Shown here: piece by piece, positions 1 through 4,528 of the stretch
How positions within the stretch are numbered: position 1 is the first letter of the stretch
How the letters are laid out: each line of letters begins with the position of its first letter
Position numbers and translations under genes: made by a program
Origin: Gammaproteobacteria bacterium
GTDB taxonomy: Bacteria > Pseudomonadota > Gammaproteobacteria > Steroidobacterales > Steroidobacteraceae
Length of the DNA: 9,104 bases
Direction: 5' to 3'
NCBI GenBank assembly: GCA_030040525.1
Contig: JASHTN010000242.1
Coordinates: 1-9,104 of the forward strand
Notes under the pieces: model-generated
What the model saw: the letters and a program-made list of their open reading frames with translations, nothing else
The model's database searches: none
Told to the model about the DNA's origin: nothing

Positions 1-485
1 CGCGCCACGAAGCGCTGATACATCGCTTCCTCGGCGGCGGCGATCTCCGGCTTGCAGCTGTCGGACAGGATGAACAGGTCGAACGCCGCCTGCTCTGCCT
101 GGCGCTCCAGCGAGGACCAGACGGCCTCGAGGCCGGCGGCGACCCGTTGCGGATCCTCGTGGTAGATCGGCATGACAACGGCGATGCGGCTATGGAGCGG
201 GCGACCGGCAACCTCGGCCGGGTCGAGGCCGGCGGGGTCGCGGCCGGCGAGTTGAGCCGCAAAACCTGCGATCGCGGTCCAGAAAGCCCCGGCAATCCAG
301 GCGAACAGCCCGAAGAACAGCGCGAGTCCCAGCAGCTCGATGCCGGTGAGCCCGTTCGCCTCGAGAATGTCGAGCAGTAGCGCACTCGTGCCGGCCGCCG
401 AAAGCAGCGTCAGCCCGAAGAAGAAGGTGCGCCGCACCCGCACACGCGCGGCAGGCCGAGGGTGGCGGGGGGTCACGGTGTCCAT
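1..485 (-). CDS. opgH: Glucans biosynthesis glucosyltransferase OpgH (MdoH), N-terminal part, cut by window edge
   Basis: Inner-membrane family 2 glucosyltransferase that polymerises UDP-glucose into the beta-1,2 backbone of osmoregulated periplasmic glucans. About 161 residues are visible, starting MDTVTPRHPR. Two hydrophobic segments lie near residues 20-40 and 48-75, followed by the start of the glycosyltransferase domain, with RIAVVMPIYHEDPQRVAAGL near 100-120 and FDLFILSDS near 138-146. Both resemble the equivalent stretches of E. coli OpgH. The start ATG (483-485) overlaps the end of opgG by 13 bp, so translation is probably coupled; the ribosome site is weak (GGG seven bases upstream). 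Only about 19 residues precede the first TM, whereas E. coli OpgH has a cytoplasmic extension of roughly 140 residues there. Catalytic Asp and QxxRW-type motifs lie beyond the window. Identity is secure from sequence and context. Confidence 0.93.
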   Translation of the reverse strand, partial: MDTVTPRHPRPAARVRVRRTFFFGLTLLSAAGTSALLLDILEANGLTGIELLGLALFFGLFAWIAGAFWTAIAGFAAQLAGRDPAGLDPAEVAGRPLHSRIAVVMPIYHEDPQRVAAGLEAVWSSLERQAEQAAFDLFILSDSCKPEIAAAEEAMYQRFVA

Positions 486-2050
486 TGATATACCCATGTT
501 TCGGTCAGGACCTCTCCGTGCAGCGTGAGATAACACTGCAGATCGACCGCTCTCTTCGCCCTGGGTGTGACCACGAACGCGACTCGCCAGACCCCGCTCT
601 CCGCGATGCGAGCCACGGTCAGCGCCTGGAGCTGACCATTGCCGACGTTCATCTCCGCCCTCACCGGCTGCGTGGCGTTCAGTCCATCGAGATCACCACC
701 CGCAAAATCGACGAGGATGCGACGCGAGCCCGGCGCGAAATGCCCCTCGTTGGGACCGAGCACCGGCGCATCACTGCGCGTCGCGATCACGCGTCCGCCC
801 GGCGGCCAGTCCGGCGCATACGTATAGGCGTACAGCACGTACGCGAGGGACAGCGGCTTGCCGGCTGTTGGGGGGTGCTCGGGCACCCAGTAAGCGACGA
901 TATTGTCGTGGATTTCCTCGTCGCTGGGTATCTCCACCAGCTCGATGCCCCCCTTTCCCCAGTTGCCGAGCGGCTGCACCCAGTAGCTCGGCCGGGCCTC
1001 GAACTGCGCCTGGGGGTCCTGGTACTGCGAGAAATCGCGCTGCCGCTGGATGAGGCCGAAGCCCCGGGGACCGTCGTCCATGAAGCGGTTGACGCGCAGC
1101 TCGCGGGGATTGGCCAGCGGCCGCCAGATCCATTGCCCGAGACCGGTCTCGGTCATGAAGCCGTCGCTGTCGTGGACCTCCGGGCCATAGTCGTCGAAAT
1201 GATGCGCGCCTGCGTCGATGCCGTACAGGAACATGGACGTGAGCGGCGCCACGCCAAGCTTGGCGATGGGGCGGCGCAGGTACAGCTCGCTATGCACCTC
1301 GACCTGCGTCATGCCGCCCGGGCGGACCTGAAACTCAAAGGCGCCCGCGACGCTCTTGCTGTCGAGCAGCGCATAGATCGTGAGTGTGCGGTCGTTCGGT
1401 TGCGGACGCACGAGCCAGAAGTCCGTAAACGCAGGGAATTCCTCGCCGCTCTGCAGCGCCGTATCGATCGCCAGCGCGCGTGCCGAGGCGCCGTAATGCT
1501 GGTTGCGCCCGAGCACGCGGAAGTAGGACGCGCCGAGGAAGGCGATCAGCTCGTCCTTGTAGTCCGGCGTCTGCAGCGGGTAGTGGACGCGAAAGCCCGC
1601 GAAGCCCATTCCCGCCGTCGCCTTCGGGATGCGCACCGGGCGGCCGAAGGCGAAGAACGCCGGGTTGTAGTCGATGGCGTGCACGCCGGCCGCAGTGACC
1701 TCGAGGATGTTGACGCGCTGGCGGGTGCGGAAACCGCGCTGGAAGAACTCCACTTCGAAGAGTGCCTGACCATGCCAGAGCGAGCTCGCGGTGCGGAAGC
1801 GGATGCTGCGGTACTGGTCCTCGGTGAGGTTGGCGAATGCCGCCGGCAGCGTTTCGGACATGGGCCGATATTCGTGCGCGGCGCGTTCGCGCGCCAGGTG
1901 TTGCACATTGGCGAATCCGAACGGCGCGGTGTGCGGCGCGCGGCGCGCGGCATCGCGAGCCTCAGTAGCCGGCTGGTTGGCGGTATCCCCCGGGCGGGTG
2001 GCTGCATTTGGCGACAGCAGCAGCGGCGCCAGCGCAAGGGCGGCAATCAC
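473..2050 (-). CDS. opgG: Periplasmic glucan biosynthesis protein OpgG (MdoG)
   Basis: Periplasmic protein needed for backbone synthesis or branching of osmoregulated periplasmic glucans, acting with OpgH. 525 residues from the GTG at 2050 (E. coli OpgG is 511). Family stretches seen: GFAGFRVHYPLQ (149-160), LGASYFRVLG (172-181), AIDTALQSGEEFP (194-206), RTLTIYALLDS (221-231), KLGVAPLTSMFLYG (264-277), GQWIWRPLANPREL (305-318), RDFSQYQD (338-345) and WGKGGIELVEIP (364-375). The open frame extends to 2554, but the upstream part is low-complexity and unlike the family. GTG 2050 is preferred because an almost complete Shine-Dalgarno lies at 2051-2063 and a hydrophobic segment (IAALALAPLLL) follows at once. 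Oddities: that signal-like segment has no preceding basic residue, and a roughly 30-residue Ala/Thr/Pro-rich linker separates it from the conserved domain (from about residue 43). GTG 2056 is a poorer alternative start. Confidence 0.95.
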   Translation of the reverse strand: MIAALALAPLLLSPNAATRPGDTANQPATEARDAARRAPHTAPFGFANVQHLARERAAHEYRPMSETLPAAFANLTEDQYRSIRFRTASSLWHGQALFEVEFFQRGFRTRQRVNILEVTAAGVHAIDYNPAFFAFGRPVRIPKATAGMGFAGFRVHYPLQTPDYKDELIAFLGASYFRVLGRNQHYGASARALAIDTALQSGEEFPAFTDFWLVRPQPNDRTLTIYALLDSKSVAGAFEFQVRPGGMTQVEVHSELYLRRPIAKLGVAPLTSMFLYGIDAGAHHFDDYGPEVHDSDGFMTETGLGQWIWRPLANPRELRVNRFMDDGPRGFGLIQRQRDFSQYQDPQAQFEARPSYWVQPLGNWGKGGIELVEIPSDEEIHDNIVAYWVPEHPPTAGKPLSLAYVLYAYTYAPDWPPGGRVIATRSDAPVLGPNEGHFAPGSRRILVDFAGGDLDGLNATQPVRAEMNVGNGQLQALTVARIAESGVWRVAFVVTPRAKRAVDLQCYLTLHGEVLTETWVYQWTP

Positions 2051-2063
2051 GATCACTTCCTTA
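2051..2063 (-). promoter_or_regulatory. Near-complete Shine-Dalgarno of opgG
   Basis: On the minus strand TAAGGAAGTGATC directly precedes the GTG at 2050. It matches TAAGGAGGTGATC, the complement of the usual bacterial 16S rRNA 3' end, at 12 of 13 positions, with five bases between the GGAAG core and GTG. This decides the opgG start. The TAA at its beginning is also the stop codon of a 31-codon upstream frame. Confidence 0.75.
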
Positions 2064-2156
2064 TGACCGCATTCGATGGTCTTCGGCTGCGCCCGCAGCC
2101 GCGCAGGCCAGGGCAAGAGCGCGGCCAACGGCGGACGGGCGTAACTGCCAGGGCAT
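2061..2156 (-). CDS. Possible 31-codon leader peptide upstream of opgG
   Basis: A short frame from ATG 2156 to TAA 2061 encodes a basic N-terminus (MPWQLRPSAVGR), a short Ala/Leu-rich stretch (ALALACAAAGAA) and EDHRMRS. It looks like a signal peptide but is in a different frame from opgG. Its ATG is close to the expected transcription start of the promoter at 2163-2191, so it could be translated leaderless; the AAGGA before it is only one base from the ATG. Its stop lies inside the opgG Shine-Dalgarno, ten bases before the opgG start, an arrangement compatible with translational coupling. In GC-rich DNA such Ala-rich frames arise by chance, so coding status is doubtful. A frameshift that detached the true OpgG signal peptide is the other reading. 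Confidence 0.2.
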   Translation of the reverse strand: MPWQLRPSAVGRALALACAAAGAAEDHRMRS

Positions 2157-2162
2157 GTCCTT

Positions 2163-2191
2163 ATTATTAGAGGCGCCGCGGGCAATGTCAC
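2163..2191 (-). promoter_or_regulatory. Sigma70-type promoter for opgGH
   Basis: Minus strand: -35 GTGACA (2191-2186, 5/6 to TTGACA), 17-base spacer, -10 AATAAT (2168-2163, 5/6 to TATAAT). This A/T island stands out in very GC-rich DNA. The expected start is near 2156, giving a leader of about 105 bases before opgG. Confidence 0.55.
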
Positions 2192-2295
2192 CGCCACCCA
2201 ACGAGCCGGCGGCCGTGCTGGCCCCCGCGCGGCGACGGTCCCCGGGGGCGATGGTGTAGAGTGCCGGCGGCCGAGCGCAGCGGCCGGCGCCGCCC

Positions 2296-2315
2296 CTGTC
2301 GGGTTCCCCCGACAG
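2296..2315. repeat. Perfect 8-bp inverted repeat in the opgG/DMT divergent region
   Basis: CTGTCGGG, a four-base TTCC loop, then CCCGACAG. The half-site reappears as CCCTGTCG at 2331-2338, 37 bp after the copy at 2294-2301. The remainder of the intergenic stretch 2192-2372 shows no other feature I can support. It could be an operator between the divergent genes or a hairpin; the short GTTTT at 2321-2325 is not adjacent, so a terminator is less likely. Confidence 0.4.
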
Positions 2316-2372
2316 TGCTCGTTTTGTCCGCCCTGTCGAGGAGCTGATGGAGGATCCGGCGGAGCCGTTGCC

Positions 2373-3236
2373 GTGAGTCGCGCGATCGCCGCGGCGCTGT
2401 TCGCGCTGCTGTGCTTTGCGGCCAATTCGGTCCTGTGCCGCATGGCGCTGCGGCAGCCGCACATCGATCCGGCCAGCTTCACCAGCATCCGCTTGGCTGC
2501 GGGCGCCGCCACGCTGTGGCTGCTCGGGCGGGTGCGCGCGCGAGGCAGCGGCACGGGCAGCTGGCGCTCCGCGCTCGCATTGATCGCCTACGCGATCGCG
2601 TTCTCGTTTGCATACCTCGGGCTCACGGCCGGCACCGGGGCGCTGCTGCTCTTCGGCGCCGTGCAGGTGGTGATGATCGCGGCGGGGTTCTTCGCCGGCG
2701 AGCGCATCGTCGCCGGGATCGTCGTCGGCTGGCTGCTGGCGGTTGCGGGACTCGTGCTGCTGTTGCTGCCGGGAATCGCCGCGCCGCCGCCCGGCGATGC
2801 GCTCTGCATGCTCGTCGCAGGCGGCGCCTGGGGGGTCTATTCGCTGCGCGGGCGAGGCTCGACGGACGCACTCGGCGACACGGCGGGAAACTTCGTGCGC
2901 GCGGTTCCCGCGGCGCTTCTGATCAGCGCGCTGCTGTGGGCGCGGCGCGCCACCGATCTCGAAGGGGTGATACTCGCCGTGCTCTCCGGCTCAATCGCCT
3001 CGGGCCTCGGCTACGCCGCCTGGTACACGGCGCTGCCGCGGCTCGGCGCCATCGCCGCCGCGAACGCACAGCTCGCCGTACCGGTGATCGCCGCTCTCGC
3101 CGGTGTGGGCTTGTTCGCCGAACCGATCACGCTGCGCCTGGTGGTCTCGACGGTGCTGGTGCTCGGGGGAACGGCGCTCGCGGTGCACCGCAATCTCGCC
3201 CTGCGCGCCTCCGGCACGCGGGCGCGCGGCGCCTGA
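2373..3236 (+). CDS. EamA/DMT-superfamily transporter
   Basis: Predicted inner-membrane transporter of the drug/metabolite superfamily (two EamA repeats, typically ten TM helices); the substrate cannot be read from sequence. 287 residues, usual length. It is almost entirely hydrophobic helices with short basic loops. Repeat 1 covers about residues 2-125 (ALLCFAANSVLCRMAL at 11-26; IRLAAGAATLWLLG at 39-52). Repeat 2 covers about 130-275, ending in the family-like GYAAWYTALPRLGAIAAANA (213-232) and FAEPITLRLVVST (248-260). The GTG start at 2373 has GGAG at 2361-2364, eight bases upstream. A nine-codon frame (ATG 2346) ends in GTGA over this start and might couple to it. It diverges from opgGH and is probably monocistronic, with a terminator right after the stop. 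Exporters of amino acids or metabolites are common in this superfamily, but no function is assigned. Confidence 0.88.
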   Translation: MSRAIAAALFALLCFAANSVLCRMALRQPHIDPASFTSIRLAAGAATLWLLGRVRARGSGTGSWRSALALIAYAIAFSFAYLGLTAGTGALLLFGAVQVVMIAAGFFAGERIVAGIVVGWLLAVAGLVLLLLPGIAAPPPGDALCMLVAGGAWGVYSLRGRGSTDALGDTAGNFVRAVPAALLISALLWARRATDLEGVILAVLSGSIASGLGYAAWYTALPRLGAIAAANAQLAVPVIAALAGVGLFAEPITLRLVVSTVLVLGGTALAVHRNLALRASGTRARGA

Positions 3237-3259
3237 AGGCTGACCGCCGGGGCGTTTTT
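3230..3259 (+). terminator. Probable intrinsic terminator of the DMT gene
   Basis: CGCCT (3230-3234) can pair with GGGCG (3250-3254, one U-G), with an inner GGC/GCC pairing (3238-3240/3246-3248), followed at once by TTTTT (3255-3259). The hairpin begins over the TGA of the gene. The stem is interrupted, so confidence is moderate. Confidence 0.4.
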
Positions 3260-3263
3260 GATC

Positions 3264-3281
3264 CGCAGCCGGGCGGCTGCG
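3264..3281. repeat. Hairpin between the convergent genes
   Basis: CGCAGCC, loop GGGC, GGCTGCG: a perfect 7-bp stem between the DMT terminator and the end of the small minus-strand gene. There is no T-run after it on either strand, so it is at most a weak terminator for the minus gene. Confidence 0.35.
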
Positions 3282-3284
3282 CGC

Positions 3285-3527
3285 TCAGAGCGCGCGGCGC
3301 GCGCCGCGCAACGCCGCTCCGGGTGGCGCCGCAACCTCGTTCAGCCCTTCGCCGAGCCAGCCGCCCGCTGCCTGCCCGTCACGGTCCCGGTCGTCACCAT
3401 GACGGGCAGATCGCGGCGGCAGGATCTCCACGAGTGAGGCAATGGCCGACAGCACGAAGAAGGCGACGAGCCCCGCGAGAGCTGCGCCTCCGACCACCAC
3501 CGCGAGCAATATCACTATGCCGTCCAT
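3285..3527 (-). CDS. Small hypothetical membrane protein
   Basis: 80 residues; I do not recognise a family. One strong TM segment occupies about residues 4-35 (IVILLAVVVGGAALAGLVAF, then FVLSAIASLVEIL). A hydrophilic tail with charged HGDDRDRDG follows, then a Gly/Ala/Arg-rich C-terminus. The N-terminus carries only one acidic residue, so the basic tail is probably cytoplasmic. The start at 3527 has only a weak GAG-containing ribosome site. It lies downstream of and co-directional with the Gdt1 gene, 141 bases away, and convergent with the DMT transporter. The tail coding region contains a perfect 10-bp inverted repeat. High GC at third positions and the clear TM argue for a gene; small size and poor ribosome site argue for caution. 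Confidence 0.45.
   Translation of the reverse strand: MDGIVILLAVVVGGAALAGLVAFFVLSAIASLVEILPPRSARHGDDRDRDGQAAGGWLGEGLNEVAAPPGAALRGARRAL
3372..3409. repeat. Perfect 10-bp inverted repeat inside the small minus-strand gene
   Basis: CTGCCCGTCA (3372-3381) and TGACGGGCAG (3400-3409) are exact inverse copies separated by 18 bases, with a possible inner GGT/ACC pairing. It falls in the hydrophilic tail of the small membrane protein. No T-run follows on either strand. Confidence 0.5.
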
Positions 3528-3540
3528 GCAGAAATCTCGC

Positions 3541-3584
3541 GCACCGGACTTCAGTACCTCTGGCCGGAAGCATGGCCCCGGTGC
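3541..3584. repeat. Inverted repeat upstream of the small membrane protein gene
   Basis: GCACCGG (3541-3547) and CCGGTGC (3578-3584) are a perfect 7-bp inverted pair enclosing further GGCC elements. It begins 13 bases upstream of the ATG of the small gene, so a transcript from further upstream would have a folded leader. No promoter was recognised here. Confidence 0.3.
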
Positions 3585-3595
3585 CTCATTCCGCG

Positions 3596-3616
3596 CCTCT
3601 GCCGAAAGAGGGTTTT
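3596..3616 (+). terminator. Weak terminator-like hairpin
   Basis: CCTCT, loop GCCGAA, AGAGG, then GTTTT on the plus strand, between the Gdt1 gene and the small gene. The stem is only 5 bp and no plus-strand gene ends here; it could only catch antisense or read-through transcription. Confidence 0.2.
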
Positions 3617-3668
3617 GCCTGTCCCGCCTTGGCAGGAGCCCTGAGCGGAGCGCCCTGCCCGCTCGCCG

Positions 3669-4241
3669 TCAGACGCCCAGGCGCGAATAGCCGAGCAGTG
3701 TCGCGACCCCGAGCACCGCATAGATCGCGGCAGCCGCGATGCGCACCGGCTGCAGCGGGATCCAGCGCGTCGCGCGTTCGGCGAAGAGTACCGTTGGAAC
3801 GTTGACGATCATCATGCCGAGCGTCGTGCCGGCGACGACCTGCCAGAGACTGGTGTATTTCGCCGCCAGCGCCAGAGCCGCAATCTGGGTCTTGTCGCCC
3901 ATCTCGGCGAGGAAGAAGGTCACCGCCGTGAGCACGAATATCCCGTAGGCACCGCGGGTTTCGACCCCGGTATCCAGCCGCTCCGGAATGAGCGCCCACA
4001 GCGCCACTCCGAGGAAGGAGATGCCGAGCACCCAGCGCAGCACCGCCGGGCTGAGAAGCGTCGCAGCCCACTGTCCGATCCAGCAGGCGATCAGATGATT
4101 GCCGAGCGTGGCAACGAAGGCGCCGGCGATGATCGGCGCCGGGCGGCGCAACCGGCTGGCGAGCACCAGAGCGAGCAGGTGTGTCTTGTCGCCGAGCTCA
4201 CCGAGCGCGACCGACGTCGTCGAGACCAGCAAGGCTTCCAT
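3669..4241 (-). CDS. TMEM165/Gdt1 (UPF0016) family cation exporter, probably Mn2+
   Basis: Inner-membrane exporter of the Gdt1 family, whose bacterial members (MneA, MntX) expel Mn2+. 190 residues from ATG 4241, as usual for the family, with two homologous three-helix halves. Both signature motifs are intact: E15-L-G-D-K-T20 and E113-M-G-D-K-T118, whose acidic residues form the cation path. TM segments lie near 4-30, 35-55, 66-84, 100-125, 135-155 and 168-187. The frame is open further upstream (to 4358), but that part overlaps the riboswitch and hairpins and is not family-like; 4241 also has GGGA seven bases upstream. The yybP-ykoY riboswitch in its leader independently supports manganese export induced by manganese. 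Family members elsewhere have also been linked to Ca2+ and H+. Confidence 0.93.
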   Translation of the reverse strand: MEALLVSTTSVALGELGDKTHLLALVLASRLRRPAPIIAGAFVATLGNHLIACWIGQWAATLLSPAVLRWVLGISFLGVALWALIPERLDTGVETRGAYGIFVLTAVTFFLAEMGDKTQIAALALAAKYTSLWQVVAGTTLGMMIVNVPTVLFAERATRWIPLQPVRIAAAAIYAVLGVATLLGYSRLGV

Positions 4242-4253
4242 CGGGCGTTCCCA

Positions 4254-4318
4254 CAGGTCGGGCGGCGGTGGCCAGTGACACATGGCCGCCGCCCAACCTG
4301 CTGGACCTGCCGGCCATG
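4254..4318 (-). promoter_or_regulatory. Expression platform of the Mn riboswitch: two alternative stems
   Basis: Between riboswitch and start codon two stems compete. Stem A pairs 4286-4300 with 4254-4268 over 15 bp with one G-U, and ends 12 bases before the ATG. Stem B pairs CATGGCCG (4318-4311) with CGGCCATG (4288-4281) over 8 perfect bp. Both need bases 4286-4288, and stem B's loop covers the rest of stem A's first arm, so they exclude each other. Stem B begins directly after the riboswitch P1 strand. No T-run follows stem A, so it is not a standard intrinsic terminator; control of translation or Rho access is more likely. Confidence 0.6.
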
Positions 4319-4425
4319 CATCAAAGGTCTCGCCTGACCCGAGGGCTGGGCGCGCCACGACCGCAGCCGGCCGGGTATGTTGGCGCGTCCCCCTCCACTG
4401 CGCGGAGGGTGGCTACTCCCCAATG
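4319..4425 (-). promoter_or_regulatory. yybP-ykoY manganese riboswitch
   Basis: Mn2+-sensing RNA aptamer in the leader of the Gdt1 exporter gene. The conserved family segments appear in order on the minus strand: GGGGAGTAGCC (4421-4411), a hairpin CCCTCC/GGAGGG (about 4408-4390), CGCCAACATACCCGGC (about 4385-4370), then GGGTCAGGCGAGACCTTTGA (4340-4321). The two loops that form the Mn2+ site in known structures correspond to the AGTAGC- and CAACATAC-containing segments. A P1 stem can form between CATTGGGG (4425-4418) and CCTTTGATG (4327-4319) with several G-U pairs. In characterised cases Mn2+ turns the downstream exporter gene on. The 4426-4528 stretch between it and the lipoprotein gene holds its probable promoter. 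Confidence 0.93.
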
Positions 4426-4434
4426 AGCGCGCAC

Positions 4435-4464
4435 AGGATAACCGCCTTGCCCGACGCCGGGCAA
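4435..4464 (-). promoter_or_regulatory. Possible promoter of the riboswitch-Gdt1 unit
   Basis: Minus strand: TTGCCC (4464-4459, 4/6 to TTGACA), 18-base spacer, TATCCT (4440-4435, 4/6 to TATAAT). The predicted start near 4428 falls just before the riboswitch, which is the main support; the hexamers themselves are modest. Confidence 0.35.
4447..4464. repeat. Perfect 7-bp inverted repeat over the -35/spacer of the Gdt1 promoter
   Basis: TTGCCCG, ACGC, CGGGCAA on the plus strand. It could be an operator, or a hairpin closing the lipoprotein transcript that ends at 4529; it lacks a T-run. A second, shorter hairpin (TGCCC/GGGCA, 4484-4498) lies between it and the lipoprotein stop. Confidence 0.4.
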
Positions 4465-4528
4465 CAGCACCGGACGCGCGCGCTGCCCAGCCGGGGCACA
4501 CCGCGCCTCATGCCTGCCGCGGCGTCGG

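Noticed and set aside
485..2170. 561-codon plus-strand open frame antisense to opgG
   Set aside because: Its translation is Arg/His/Ala-rich low complexity without domains, while the opposite strand is clearly OpgG. It is a GC-driven shadow.
2346..2375. Nine-codon frame whose TGA overlaps the DMT GTG start
   Set aside because: Very short and without other support; mentioned only as possible coupling.
2051..2554. Upstream extension of the opgG frame to 2554
   Set aside because: The extra 168 codons are low complexity, unlike OpgG, and cross the promoter and the divergent gene. The strong ribosome site supports GTG 2050.
3292..3309. 18-bp perfect palindrome of only G and C
   Set aside because: Two-letter GC alternation is expected often in this composition, and it lies in the end of the small gene without other context.
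2411..3805. 464-codon plus-strand frame overlapping the DMT gene
   Set aside because: Arg/Gly/Ala-rich shadow frame; the 2373-3236 frame gives a proper membrane transporter.
4242..4358. N-terminal extension of the Gdt1 frame to ATG 4358
   Set aside because: It overlaps the riboswitch and switching stems, and Gdt1 proteins begin near MEALLVST.
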